Shown: piece by piece, positions 1 to 11,334 of the stretch | Numbering within the stretch: the first letter of the stretch is position 1 | Layout of the letters: every line of letters starts with the position of its first letter | Source: Aurelia coerulea | Taxonomy: Eukaryota; Cnidaria; Scyphozoa; Semaeostomeae; Ulmaridae | Direction of reading: 5' to 3' | DNA length: 64,000 nucleotides | Assembly: GCA_039566865.1 (NCBI GenBank) | Contig: CM076959.1 | Coordinates: forward strand, 15,669,501-15,733,500 | Notes under the pieces: generated by a model | The model's database searches: none | What the model was told of the DNA's origin: nothing | What the model saw: only the letters and a program-made list of their open reading frames with translations | Made by a program: the position numbers and the translations under genes

Positions 1-1
1 G

Positions 2-292
2 GTCAACGATCTCATTGAAACAGAAACCTTGAAAATGGTCTATAGATCTATCAACCATAAAGCGCCTGATTATCTTACAGGACTGTTTCAAAGGTTATCA
101 GAAACCAGTACTAGACAGCTTCGTAATACCTGCACAGACCTTTATGTGCCATTGCTAAAAACTGCATGTGGCAAAAAATGCTTCTCATATAGAGGGGCCA
201 AACTTTGGAACAAATTAAAAAGAGAAAATAAGATGGCCAGTACTTTCTCACAATTCAAATCGTCATTGAAAAATGCCAGATCCTGTACATAA
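2..292 (+). pseudogene. C-terminal end of a non-LTR retrotransposon (LINE) reverse transcriptase, cut by the window edge
   Basis: The frame is open from base 2 to a TAA at 290-292. The residues fit the conserved tail after the reverse transcriptase of CR1/L2/jockey-type LINEs: a 'KMVYRSINHKAPDYL' block, then 'FSYRGAKLWNKL', then a Ser/Phe/Lys-rich end. In intact elements this tail closes ORF2, which copies the element RNA into DNA at the target site. The ATG at 35 is internal and not a real start; the protein must begin left of the window. Downstream are a short 3' UTR and an (ATGAA)n tail, as expected for a LINE 3' end. I cannot tell whether the full element is intact. Family assignment is by motif memory only. 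Confidence 0.75.
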
Positions 293-513
293 TCACACTT
301 TTCCTTTTGACTTTTGATACCTATATATTAGTTTTTATCTTGCTATTGTAAGTTGCCTTTTTTCTTTCTTTTAACAGGGCAGTTTGTAAATCAATTTTTG
401 TATTATACGTTGAATACTTACCCTGCATAAATATTATAAAATGAAAAATGAAAATGAAATGAAATGAAATGAAATGAAATGAAATGAAATGAAATGAAAT
501 GAAATGAAATGAA
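293..513 (+). mobile_element. LINE 3' UTR and (ATGAA)n terminal microsatellite
   Basis: About 150 bp of AT-rich, non-coding sequence follows the LINE stop codon. It ends in perfect ATGAA repeats (about 441-513). Short simple repeats at the 3' end, rather than poly(A), are typical of CR1/L2-like LINEs. The repeat abuts the minisatellite starting at 514, with no unique sequence between. Confidence 0.7.
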
Positions 514-3010
514 CAAAATCTGTCCTGGAGAGTAAATAATCTGTCCTGGTAAGGAAAATATCTGTCCTGGACAGAACCTGTCCTGGACAGTAAAACACAT
601 GACCTGGAAAGGAAAATGTCTGTCCTGGATAGAATCTGTCCTGGACAGTAGAAAATCTGTCCTGGTAAGGAAAATATCTGTCCTGGACAGAATCTTTCCT
701 GGACAGTAAAACACATGACCTGGAAAGGAAAATGTCTGTCCTGGATAGAATCTGTCCTGGACAGTAGAAAATCTGTCCTGGTAAGTAAAACATATGTCCT
801 GGACAGTAGAAAATCTGTCCTGGTAAGTAAAACATATGTCCTGGAAATAATCTGTCCTGGATAGTAGAAAATCTGTCCTGGTAAGTAAAATATCTGTCCT
901 GGACAAAATCTGTCCTGGAGAGTAAATAATATGCCCTGGTAAGGAAAATATCTGTCCTGGACAGAATCTTTTCTGGACAGTAAAACACATGACCTGGAAA
1001 GGAAAATGTTTGTCCTGGATAGAATCTGTCCTGGACAGTAGAAAATCTGTCCTGGTAAGTAAAACATATGTCCTGGACAGTAGAAAATCTGTCCTGGTAA
1101 GTAAAACATATGTCCTGGAAATAATCTGTCCTGGACAGTAGAAAATCTGTCCTGGTAAGTAAAACATATGTCCTGGACAAAATCTGTCCTGGACAGTAGA
1201 AAATCTGTCCTGGTAAGTAAAACATATGTCCTGGACAAAATATGTCCTGGACAATAGAAAATCTGTCCTGGTAAGTAAAACATATGTGCTGGACAAAATC
1301 TGTCCTGGAGAGTAAATAATCTGCCCTGGTAAGGAAAATATCTGTCCTGGACAGAATCTGTCCTGGAAAGTAGAAAATCTGTCCTGGTAAGTAAAATATC
1401 TGTCCTGGACAGTAAAACACCTGACCTGGATAGGAAGATATCTGTCCTGGACAGAATCTGTCCTGGGCAGTAAAAAATCTGTCCTGGTAAGTAAAACATA
1501 TGTCCTGAACAAAATCTGTCCTGGAGAGTAAATAATCTGTCCTGGTAAGGAAAATATCTGTCCTGGACAGAATCTTTCCTGGACAGTAAATCACATGACC
1601 TGGAAAGGAAAATGTCTGTCCTTGATAGAATCTGTCCTGGACAGTAGAAAATCTGTCCTGGTAAGTAAAACATATGTCCTGGACAGAATCTGTCCTGGAC
1701 AGTAGAAAATCTGTCCTGGTAAGTAAAACATATGTCCTGGACAGAATCTGTCCTGGATAGTAGAAAATCTGTCCTGGTAAGTAAAATATCTGTCCTGGAA
1801 AAAATCTGTCCTGGAGAGTAAATAATCTGTCCTGGTAAGGAAAATATCTGTCCTGGACAGAATCTTTTCTGGACAGTAAAACACATGACCTGGAAAGGAA
1901 AATGTTTGTCCTGGATAGAATCTGTCCTGGACAGTAGAAAATCTGTCCTGGTAAGTAAAACATATGTCCTGGACAGAATCTGTCCTGGACAGTAGAAAAT
2001 CTGTCCATGTAAGTAACTGGAAATAATCTGTCCTGGACAGTAGAAAATCTGTCCTGGTAAGGAAAATATCTGTCCTGGAGAGAATCTGTCCTGGACAGTA
2101 GAAAATCTGTCCTGGTAAGTAAAATATCTGTCCTGGAAATAATCTGTCCTGGACAGTAAAACACCTGACCTGGATAGGAAAATATCTGTCCTCTACAGAA
2201 TCTGTCCTGGACAGTAGATAATCTCTCCTGGTAAGGAAAATAGCTGTCCTGGACAGAATCTGTCCTGGATAGTAGAAAATCTGTCCTGGTAAGTAAAATA
2301 TCTGTCCTGGACAGAATCTGTTCTGGACAGTAAATAATCTGTCCGGGAAAGGAAAATATCTGTCCTGGACAGAATGTGTCCTGGACAGTAAATAATTTGT
2401 CCTGGAAGGGAACATATCTGTCCTGGACAGAATCTGTCCTGGACAGTGAAAAATCTGTCCTGGTAAGGAAAATATCTGTCCCGGACAGAATCTGTCCTGG
2501 GAAGTAAAATATCTGTAGTAAAACATATGTCCTGGACAGAATCTGTCCTGGAGAGTAAATAATCTGTCCTGGTAAGGAAAATATCTGTCCTGGACAGAAT
2601 CTGTCCTGGTAAGGAAAATATCTGTGCTGGACAGTAGAAAATCTGTCCTGGTAAGTAAAACATATGTCCTGGACAGAATCTGTCCTGGACAGTAAGATAT
2701 CTGTCCTGGAAAGGAAAATATCCGTCCTGGACAGAATCTGTCCTGGTAAGTAAAATATCTGTCCTGGACAGTAAAACATATGTCATGTACAGAATCTGTC
2801 CTGGAGAGTAGAAAATCTGTCCTGGAAAGGAAAAGATCTGTCCTGGACACTAAAACATATGTCCTGGACAGAATCTGTCCTGGAGAGTAAATATTCTGTC
2901 CAGGGAAAGAAAATATCTGTCCTAGACAGAATCTGTCCTGGACAGTAAATTTTCTGTCCTGGTAAGGAAAATATCTGTCCTGGACTGAATCTGTCCTGGA
3001 GAGTAAATGC
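514..3010. repeat. Minisatellite of 16- and 21-bp units sharing a TCCTGG core
   Basis: The core TCCTGG recurs at spacings of 21 or 16 bp, for example a 16-bp TCCTGGACAGAATCTG unit next to 21-bp units starting TCCTGGTAAGTAAAA or TCCTGGACAGTAGAA. A common composite is 21+21+16 = 58 bp, and blocks of several composites recur nearly unchanged. Where two halves meet they form the odd palindrome CTGTCCTGGACAG. The minus strand is open for hundreds of codons in all three frames because the units contain few stop triplets. This does not indicate a gene. Confidence 0.95.
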
Positions 3011-3011
3011 A

Positions 3012-3373
3012 GTAGTGTCCCGCATATAAGAAACACACATTTAAGAAACACAGACCCTGATTTTCAAAATAATACCCCATTTTATAAGAAACTAGTACAG
3101 GTCTGAAAAATCCCTTTTTCTTATTTAACAAAACTAAGCAAAAAACACTTTCCTGGAATAAGTATATCATTTCCTGAAAGTGAAAATTTACAAATGCATA
3201 TCAAAATAATAAGTTTTTATCACAATCATAGAGATTGTGTCTGAGTAGTTGATAGATACTGCATGATATTTCTAATAAGAAACTTTACCCTGATTTGAAT
3301 TTTACTTCATTTTATAAGAAACATGTCAGACCTGAAATTGAAAAGGTTGTTTCTTATATGCGGGACGCTACTG
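3012..3373. mobile_element. MITE-like element F1, about 362 bp, 25-bp TIRs
   Basis: The left end 3012-3036 (CAGTAGTGTCCCGCATATAA...) and the right end 3349-3373 are inverted copies over 25 bp with one mismatch. TATAAGAAAC recurs inside. There is no coding capacity. The left end lies against the minisatellite boundary. No clear target duplication is visible, because the left flank is in repeat DNA. Confidence 0.75.
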
Positions 3374-3781
3374 TAGCTTTAATTAATCGCGTATTTTTAT
3401 TTATTTTGTTTTTGTTGCTGTTCGTTTATCAGTACTAAATTTTTTTTATTCTCATAATAGCTGTAATTAGGCATACAAATGTATTTTTGTGTTAGGCTTT
3501 TGAGAAAGAGAAATTCTAAAATATTCTATATTCAATTCATAGATCAAAGAAATCTTCGGCTCTGGTACTGCCTGTATGGTTTGCCCCGTCAATAGAATTT
3601 TATACCAAGATGAGGTAATTGATCATATTTTTACATGTAAATTTTATATTCCTTACACTTCCTAAAGGCCGCTCTTACTTAATAAAATGGTCTATAATTG
3701 TATCTATTCATGCAGATGGCAGGACGTCACTGCTGCGTTGACAACACGGCGTGATCTTGTTTTAGGATAAATTGCCGGTTA
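3374..3781. other. AT-rich intergenic DNA, nothing recognised
   Basis: No long ORF, TIR, tandem repeat or RNA-gene signature was seen in this stretch. Confidence 0.5.
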
Positions 3782-3912
3782 AATTGTTAAACCTGATTTG
3801 ACATATCGGGGATAAAAAGAGACAATTTTCAATAGTATTACGTTGGTATAGAGGGAGCAGCATTTTTTCAAACGCCGTTTTATTTATTCACCCGGTAGTA
3901 TTGAGACGCTGG
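3782..3912 (+). repeat. Dispersed repeat R1, copy 1
   Basis: About 120 bp match 24236-24352 in the same orientation. Shared landmarks are CATATCGGG, GAGGGAGCAGCATTTT, TCAAACGC and TCACCCGGT. This copy is intergenic and the other lies in intron 6 of the secreted-protein gene. The element type is unknown. Confidence 0.65.
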
Positions 3913-5479
3913 GCAGCTACTCTTATTGAAGCAGCGTCCCGGTCCTTCCTCTCGATGTGACCACACCTCGTGATTCCTTTTTAACGTGGAATTACAGAGA
4001 GATGGAAACTTTCTTCACTCTACGTAGCTGGTTCGGCAGGGCGGTGACTCAAGCTACCATTCTTAAGATTGGTATTCAGTATGCTACCACTGAACCGTCC
4101 CTACTACTCCAGACTGAATGGTATTAAATCCTTGTGATGCCCTTATGATCCTCGTGATTCCTTGTGAACCTCGTGAATGAGATAAGATAGCATCCTTGTA
4201 TTCAATTATTTGAAGTTTCGTTCGTAGTGGGAGCTCGATGACCTTGTGTCGTTTCAGCTACAAAGAACACATTTTTGTTTTAATATTCTAGTTTAAATGT
4301 TGATATTACTTTGTAAATTTTAATATTTTATGATGATATATACAAAAAGAAGAAAATGGGGTTAAAAATTAAGTGATAATCAATTTTTTATATTTCCTTG
4401 GATTCCTGTTGTATTATTATCTTTCTATTGAGCCTGATCTTATATTGCATGTCTTTAAATCTCTCATAGCAATATCATATACCTACAATGGAAAATGGCC
4501 CCGACTTAACCAAAAGGTTTTATCAAGAACTCAACGATATACAGGTGATCATAAATTTTAACACTATTAACACAATACTTCTTGGGCCCTTGTAGTACCG
4601 GTGCTCCCTCCATAAAGTCGTCAATGCTTCAAGTACGAGGACGAAACTTGATACAATGGTGTACAGTAACAAGTGCTGCACAATAGGCCACTTTTTTATT
4701 CTTCATTACATCCATGTTAAATGACGAGCAATATTGGCAATATTTGAGTTTTTATTGATAATTTCTTTCATAATATCAATACAATGTATCATAAAGTATC
4801 AATTAGTAAAATTCGGCATGCAATATCTATTTAAGCTCATTATTCATATCATATATTCAACATTTATTTACACCAGTTTGTCATTGTTTCATTTTAAACC
4901 CCCAACTAGTGTTGCAAATACTCTAAAATGCCTTGAAAAATTATCTATAGCGATTAACAGAACCAATTTTGGTCATTAATGCTTTTCTAAGACATTTGTT
5001 ATTATTTATATGACGTCATGAATTTTGATGACATCATTAACTTTAAATTTATTTTCTTCCCATGTGTCTGTTCGTGTTGTCGTTATATTTCTTTATTTAG
5101 TTAAACGTGAAACATTTTTTTGGCACTCCCTTTATATGCTTGGTGTAGCAAGTTGATTTGAAATTCTCATCATTTCTAGTACGGTCGAAAAGAACATGAA
5201 TGGACCCAAATAATCTGTTGAAGGAAAATGAAAGGTTTGTTTTGAAGTTTAGAAATCAGAGAAATATTTAAGGTATGCATTTTTGAGTCTTGACTTTATC
5301 TTGTTATTCGTTTGTTATGTATTGCCGTTTATATTTGAACGTAATTAAATGCCAAACTCCCCCAAACTCAATTGGCAATGATTTGATTGGCCACCAGCGA
5401 GCTTGTCTAGTGCATATGATCTGTTTTTAGAGAGCATGCGCACTAAAAAAGTGTGCTGCTGACCCACCCAAACTAACAT
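3913..5479. other. Intergenic DNA, nothing recognised
   Basis: AT-rich sequence. Short ORFs at 4373-4561 and 4734-4979 have no recognisable motif and look random. No RNA gene, TIR or tandem repeat was identified. Confidence 0.45.
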
Positions 5480-5800
5480 CCCTGTGTAAGTGCCCCGATG
5501 AGAGGTCAGATATTCACCGGGGTCCTAGTGACTGAAATATATGGTCAAATTTTCACCAGGGGGTTCCAATTATGCAACGAGGACAGCATGATTATTGGCG
5601 GGGTACTAATTCAACGATGAAATATTTTCTCAAAATTCTCCCCGGGGTTCGCCAATTTGCAGCCGAGGTTTCAATTGTGAGGCACTTTATACCGGGGAGA
5701 TTCACGTCTTGTCCGGGGACCTATTTCGCTAAAAAATTTTCACCGAGGAAATCACCGGGGGAGAATGTACCGGGGCACTTAGGCGGGGGTGTAAACTACT
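5480..5800. repeat. Region with scattered CACCGGGG / CCGGGG motifs
   Basis: CCGGGG-type words recur irregularly (for example near 5515, 5550, 5640, 5690, 5720 and 5755-5780) in otherwise AT-rich DNA. This looks like a decayed repeat. The ORF over 5572-5856 reads through these words and has no recognised domain. Confidence 0.35.
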
Positions 5801-6750
5801 GCAGTAAAGGTCTTAAAGATCTTCCACTTCATTTGCAATTTGCAAAGCGCATGTGAGTTGCGAGCTCGAAATTCCGAACACATGCGAATTCAATACACAT
5901 TTCAAACTTATTTGTGTATTGAATCTCAATTGTATATTGAACCAGTGAAATCTATCTCCTTGAACTAGCATGTACCACCCCGCCTTTGTATCTTTGTTTC
6001 ATAAGTTCATGAAGTTATTTTTTAATTGGCTGCCTTTAATCCAGGACAATTTTTTGCTGTCAATCCAGGACAATGGTTCGCATGCGATGGTTCGCAAGAA
6101 ATCAAACTTTGTGAACAAGTCAAAACCACGTTGCGAACGTTCGCATGCGAATTTGAAACAAAAGATCACATGCGATTTGCGAATTGCGAATGAAGTGGAA
6201 ATGGACCAAAGAAAACTGCAAAGTTTCGACCATATTCAAAATCTAATTTTCATAATTATTTTAAGTTTATGCTATTATTAAGAACTGGTAGCTTTTATAG
6301 TTACCCAGTAACCTTTCTTTAGATGAATACTTTCCCAAATTATAATAATGCCAAAACATGCCTAGTTAATTATTGCAAAGCAGGAATTTATTGTCAGAAG
6401 AATTGACCAAACTTCATAGTTTCTGTTGGAGGTATAGATCACCAAATGCGCTGAAATGTTTCTATTACCCACCCAGTACATGTGCCATTTTGGTTTTAAA
6501 TAGTCCTGTTTTGGTCTTCAATGGCTCTTCACACGAATCAGATGGAAACTTATATCGGTTTGGAATCAAACTGGGCTGCAATATTCAAAACTTCAGAAGA
6601 CATTATATTCGATTGATCTTTTCATAACTGAGAATCAGTTCGACTCAAAGGTATGATTTACTAATAAAATTGACACCATTAGTATTGAATTTATTTCCTA
6701 ACCTGGAGAGAAGTACAATCCACCCTAATGAGCTTTCCTGTTCCCATCCT
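5801..6750. other. Intergenic DNA with a cluster of GCATGCGA words
   Basis: Between about 5830 and 6200 there are repeated GCGAA/ATGCGA words, including the palindrome-like TTCGCATGCGA twice. The remainder has no gene or repeat that I recognise. Confidence 0.4.
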
Positions 6751-7100
6751 CATTTCATTTCATTCGTTTCATTTTAGTTATTTCAACAGGGTAATACATT
6801 CAGTAGAATTAAATACACTGATTTTCAATGTGCCCTGCTTAAAAACCTAACTAACCTAATTACATGAAGAGATTACAAAGCAACCTGTATTACAAAGAAA
6901 AATAAGAATTTATATACAATATGTTCTGGCTAGAAAAGAAAAAGTTTGATGCTGTACGAGAGCTTTCACACCCTTTGATTCTTCAAAGTTTGTTTCAGCA
7001 AATTTTTGAAAGTGGCCAGTGAAGGGGCATTTTTTATTTCTGTGCTAAGTTTATTCCACACAGTTACACCTCGATATGAGAAACTACGTTGCGTTACGTT
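6751..7100 (-). pseudogene. LINE 3' end on the minus strand: RT C-terminal remnant, UTR and (ATGAA)n tail
   Basis: On the minus strand, 7100 down to 6966 is open and ends in TGA. It carries 'QRSFSYRGVTVWNKLS' and 'APSLATFKNLLKQ', the same conserved tail as the LINE at the left edge. An in-frame stop lies just upstream (7101-7103), so the upstream part is lost or frameshifted. The sequence after the stop runs to 6751-6775, where ATGAA-type repeats mark the 3' terminus. This is a 5'-truncated, inactive copy. Confidence 0.75.
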
Positions 7101-7415
7101 TCAGTAAACAATTGAAAGTTTCAAACCAGAAACAGGATTGAGACTCAAAGCAAATCTGAATTGCTAACCGGTTTTGTCGTGTGAATGGCTTTTCAGTATT
7201 TTCTTTGCCCTTCAGCAAAGGATCATTTTCGAGAGAAATCTGTATTTACCTCTGCGTGGTTAGTGATCAGTGATTAGTATGATTTTTAAAACTGATAATG
7301 AAATGGAAATTGATGTTAAAGGGTTTGTGCAAGGTTAAATGCTTCCATTTGCAGAGGTCAGAAAAGTCGGAAAATAACCAGCTAAGATCGAAGTTGACAC
7401 GTGCCGTGAACCCCA
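7101..7415. other. Intergenic DNA, nothing recognised
   Basis: No coding or repeat signal beyond the LINE boundary at 7100. Confidence 0.4.
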
Positions 7416-7764
7416 TGGGGAGGGGGTAACTACCATATATACCGGTATGGGATGTTCCATTTTTTGGGATGCCTTTTTTTCAGGCAGAAAATGAATTTTA
7501 TGTTGTCATTTATGGTAAGATCACAAATAAACATAAATTTTGGTTTGTCATTTTAGAAGAATAACTCTTCAGGGTATTAATTTTGATCTAATTTCAGATG
7601 CTTAGTTAGAGCTTTTATTTTTATCACAGTTTTAGTGTGTAAATTTTGAATGACCCGTAAATTTTGGGGTATAGTTTCTGGAAAATTTATATATTTTAGT
7701 GTATTGTTTCACAAGACAAAATGGCACACCCCGTCATCTGCCTATTGAAGTTACCCCTCCCCCC
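7416..7764. mobile_element. MITE-like element M, about 349 bp, G-rich/C-rich ends
   Basis: The left end has GGGGAGGGGGTAACT and the right end has AGTTACCCCTCCCCCC, so the ends are inverted repeats around an AT-rich interior. Similarity continues inward imperfectly. There is no coding capacity and no secure target duplication. Confidence 0.55.
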
Positions 7765-8082
7765 ACCGTGAACAATTAATAGCCAAGGAAACAATGTTTT
7801 CTTAATGTTTTCTTCGTTTGATTTATAGGCAAGCCTATTTATCATTGCACATTCCCTTTAGAATTAATATTAGATAGAAAGAAATTGACTATAAACCGAA
7901 AGTAGATCATTTTATGAAAAAATTTAAATTACATTTCAAACACAAACATTTGTAGTCATTGACTCGTGCAAAGGGGAAGCAAAAGTGGGCCAATCTTTTA
8001 ATGGGGATTGCAAACACATTTGAGCTTGTTAATTTTTGTACATACGAATATTCATCCGCTACTGCGTAAAGTCTATGTAGCC
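7765..8082. other. Intergenic DNA, nothing recognised
   Basis: AT-rich sequence with no ORF or repeat recognised. Confidence 0.4.
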
Positions 8083-8659
8083 TCAAAGGTGCTCAGTCTC
8101 AAAATTTCGGTCGAAACCGTGATTTTGCAGTTTTTTGATGGACAATATCATACGGACGTTTACGTGTCTTTTCAAAAATGAAAGCGTCATTTTAAAGATA
8201 AATATTTGTGCTTTACTGAGGAAAAAACCAAACATTCATATCTTTTATGATTGCTTGGATATAAATTCATTTTTAACGAGCTTGTTGGAGATACGAATCG
8301 TCAAAGGTCAAAGCAACGGTTATCCCCGAAAAAGGAAACCTGTGATCATGCGCAGAAAGCATGTTTGGTTTTGTGGAAAGAATGTAGGCGGATAATCCGG
8401 CCACAATCCAAACAAGAATTAGCAAAGAAACAAAGAGATTCTCGCGCATGGTAATAGGTTTCCCAGCTGTTGATCTGCTTTGAACTTTACCAGCATAACA
8501 AAAAGCTCATACAAGAGGGGCAGTCCTCGGTATCCTCAACAAGAGCATGTTTTGGTGGCTTGGGTGAAGCCTAAACAAACTGCAGAAAACAATGGAGAAC
8601 AATGGCCACGTGCGGTGTTTAAAGATTTGTTTACAGTTTGGCGACGGAGCCCCTTTCAA
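8083..8659 (+). mobile_element. MITE family A, copy 1, longer version
   Basis: Its ends are inverted (AGGTGCTCAGTC on the left, GACGGAGCCCCT on the right). It aligns along its length with the reverse complement of 11952-12273 and with 16162-16498. Shared internal landmarks include AACCAAACATTCATATCTT, GCTTGGGTGAAGCC and GTTTAC near the ends. It carries about 260 extra bp at roughly 8285-8545 relative to copy 2. Several short ORFs here are not coding. Confidence 0.75.
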
Positions 8660-8854
8660 AGCAAGTTGGTGTGATGAAATTTTATGAAATGTCGCGACTT
8701 GACATTTGGACGGTTTTGTCGGCAAAATCATAGAAATTTAACCCGCAAAGCTATAGCTCTACCAGTCGTTATCGTCCTTGATTAGCCGAAAATAAAAGTA
8801 CCTGTAATGGAAAGTCATTCAATCGGTATTCCAGTACTAATTAGTGTCTCGTCT

Positions 8855-8916
8855 AATAGACCTTTTAGCTAAACAACATGTTGCAGAATTTTCGAACAAT
8901 AGTAATAGGAGCTCTA
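8855..8916 (-). mobile_element. MITE family B, partial copy
   Basis: It starts AATAGACCTTTTAGCTA like the TIR of the complete element at 11149-11334. It then matches the reverse complement of that element's interior (TTCGAACAATAGTAATAGGAG region). The copy is truncated. A short inverted pair, GTCTCGTCTAAT (8846-8857) and ATTAGATGAGAC (8917-8928), brackets it. Confidence 0.6.
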
Positions 8917-8927
8917 ATTAGATGAGA

Positions 8928-9122
8928 CGAGCTGGCTCGCTAAGCGGGCTGGCTCGGCATACGAGCCAGCTCACTTTCATGGTCTATTCCACATAAAATA
9001 TCAGTTGCTATTACATGGAAGTGAGCCAGCCCGGTAAGCGAGCTGGCCCTCTTTGGTGCAAGCGGGCTGGCTCGTCTCCATGTAATCGCATCAAACCGAG
9101 CCAGCCCGGTAAGCGGGCTGAA
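8928..9122. repeat. Multiply palindromic GC-rich repeat (GAGCCAGCCCGGTAAGCGGGCTGG type)
   Basis: Five or six copies of CGAGCCAGC / GCTGGCTCG words lie in both orientations. GCCCGGTAAGCGGGC forms a short hairpin at least twice. The segments between are AT-richer. No protein is encoded. The type of element is unknown; the arrangement looks like nested foldbacks. Confidence 0.65.
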
Positions 9123-10304
9123 AATGCACAATAAAGCATACGCAGTTTCCCTTCATTAAACGCATGACGTAATGGTAAATGAATGGTGCATTGAATGGTG
9201 CATTGTAAATGACGTAATTGGTACCATAACCGCAAAATCCGTTCAACAGGAAATCAAAGGCACTTGAAACCTTTAACCTTTAGTGCTCAAGTTTTCTTCG
9301 TAATGTAGACAGCATGTTCCTAGCTGGAAAGACCTTGCTTTAAATTGCTTATAATTCGCTGAAAAATAAAGTTAAAGTCCTTGAAATTATTAGAAATTGT
9401 GCGTAGAGGGGTGTTGCCCTTTTGAGGCGCCCTCACATTTGATCGCACTGCAAAAATCGCTGAATAAAAGAGTCTCGGCTTAACTTTTCACCAAAAGCGC
9501 GTTAAAACAGTTTGCTGATGCCACCTCCAAAATTATGATTGGTCCTCTCTGTGTTATATTATTTTGTTCCTTCACGAAATGGAAATAAAGTTGCACTAAC
9601 CTGAAGGAGAATCGAAGGTATGTTCTTGTACAATCTGTTTTTTCATTGTCATTTCTCTTATCGCTGCTTGAGATCAAATATTGCAACACTGATCTAAATT
9701 GGATGGCCTAACGTCGAGTTTCAACCTTTGAGATGACGAATCAACAGGAATCCTAGAAGTCACGCAAGCGATCTTGGCACCGCATGACTCGATTATCAGA
9801 GCATTCTCTCCGGCCTAAATCGTCCTAATGGTGCACTTGTGTTCTGTATGAGCTCGCGCTTTGTCACATTCTTGAGCCTCGTTTTCGTAAGGCAATTTGA
9901 AACCATCACGAAATCACGATGTATCGCTATGGCTCCTTTAACAACTTTATTTGTCCTAAAAGGGCGACTTTTTGAAATTAGGCCGCTCAGACCTCTCGGC
10001 ATTAAAACTGATATCATGGCAAAATGAAATCACAATTAGTCACAAGATTCACAGAAAAGGGAGAGGAAGAGTAGATGATTATACTCATGGTAAGTTTTAT
10101 TCAAAAATTTCGTTTCATATTATGAAAACCTGCTCTCCTTACAAAAGCGTTCCAAAAGGGCGATACCCCAGATGTGTGTGCTATCCAATGATCTAAAAAT
10201 CCAAAAATTGATCGGTTAAAATTTTGTATCATTCTGAAGGGGTACCATAACCTTAAATAGGTCTGGTTAACCAAGGGCTTCTCGGGCGAGGGGTCAGGTC
10301 TTCG
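9123..10304. other. Intergenic DNA, nothing recognised
   Basis: A small direct duplication (GAATGGTGCATT twice) sits near 9180-9205. Short ORFs on both strands show no motif. No RNA gene was seen. Confidence 0.4.
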
Positions 10305-10315
10305 AGACATCGGGT

Positions 10316-10971
10316 ATAATGCCTAATTTACCAATCCAAACAAAAGTCAACCTGATCGCAGATATTTCTCATGGCAAGTAATTTGAGACAGACCATAGTA
10401 TTCTAGCTCCATGTCTAAATGGCCTCGGGGTAGTCACAGCCTTTTGCTCCTCGGGGTATCGTTCCGGTAGTATTGTACACTCTTTTTTTTATAAGAATAC
10501 TATAAATTTTGTCCAGCCTCAATATTCTTAAGAAATTTTGTTTCGAGCCTTAAAATATTCTTAAAGTATTCTAATTCTTTTCAAACCTGATATGGTTTCA
10601 GGGGAACATAGTTAGAAGAAATGTCATGTCATTACGAGGAAATGGTCGAACGAAAGAAAAATTTAAGCAATTATAATGATAAGAAAGTTCTTAACAATCA
10701 TAAAGCTTTAAACATGCTTTTTTGAAAAAATGAGATACTTCAGTCATGCGATTCTCTGTTATGAACATCGCAAAAAAAGCAACTGCTGAAAAATGAGACA
10801 CAAACATGCGAGCTGAGCCTGAGCAATATTCTTGTGATATTCTTAAAATTTGCATGATTCTGAGCCTGAATATTCTTATAAACAATATTCTTATAAAAAA
10901 AAGAGTGTATAGTAATTTGTAGGGAGTGTAAGTAATATATATTGTAATTTTGTAGTGGATAGAGGAAAAAA
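10316..10971 (+). mobile_element. Retro-inserted element LT, copy 1, split by a MITE
   Basis: It is flanked by an 11-bp direct repeat AGACATCGGGT at 10305-10315 and 10972-10982, and it ends in an A-rich tail (GAGGAAAAAAA). It is similar to the minus-strand insertion at 13115-13393 and to 24990-25165, sharing GGGGTAGTCA, CTTTTGCTCC, TATCGTT and the GTAATTTTGTAG-type tail. The pattern fits a SINE or a 5'-truncated LINE 3' end mobilised by target-primed reverse transcription. It has no ORF. MITE E (10476-10909) interrupts it. Confidence 0.75.
10476..10909. mobile_element. MITE E, 434 bp including TA flanks, perfect 24-bp terminal inverted repeats
   Basis: TACACTCTTTTTTTTATAAG... at 10476-10499 is the exact reverse complement of 10886-10909. 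The host element reads 'gtattgTA...' on both sides. Comparison with the related copy at 24990-25165 fits insertion at TA with duplication of TA, the habit of Tc1/mariner-type transposases. AATATTCTTA words repeat just inside both ends. It is non-autonomous, with no transposase ORF. Confidence 0.85.
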
Positions 10972-11148
10972 AGACATCGGGTCTTCTACCTTGTATGAAC
11001 TGTGGTTATTCGCAGTCCTGTTTTTATAACATTAACAGCAATTGCTTTCCAGTTTATCCGTGTATAACATAATAAATCGTTTCTTTACTTACGTCTACTT
11101 TCTCGGTGATTTTCAAACTCGAACTTAAACAGGACTGCGAATAAACAC

Positions 11149-11334
11149 AATAGACCTTTTAGCTATTCTAAAAAAGAGCCTGGATCGAACTTTATTTTTA
11201 TACATTTTTATACGCGACGTTCGATCAAGTGGCGTTAGAGCTTCTATCACTATTGTGTACATTCGAAAACTCTACAGAATGTAGCATAATGTTGTTCGAT
11301 TCTTATTCTTTTCTGAATAGCTAAAAGGTCTATT
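11149..11334. mobile_element. MITE family B, complete copy, 186 bp, perfect 20-bp TIRs
   Basis: AATAGACCTTTTAGCTATTC at 11149-11168 and its exact complement at 11315-11334. Related copies lie at 8855-8916 (partial, inverted) and 24863-24986 (right-hand part). Shared interior words include AGAGCTTCTATCACTATTG and TACATTCGAAAA. It may be TA-flanked, but the palindromic ends make this ambiguous. Confidence 0.85.

Noticed and set aside
321..3051. Minus-strand ORFs of 197-781 aa with QDRFSTVQDR / PGQIF repeats
   Set aside because: They are products of the stop-poor minisatellite. All three frames are open, 16-bp units shift frame, and the ORFs overlap each other.
5572..5856. 94-aa plus-strand ORF
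   Set aside because: It runs through decayed CCGGGG-rich repeat words and has no domain or splice support.
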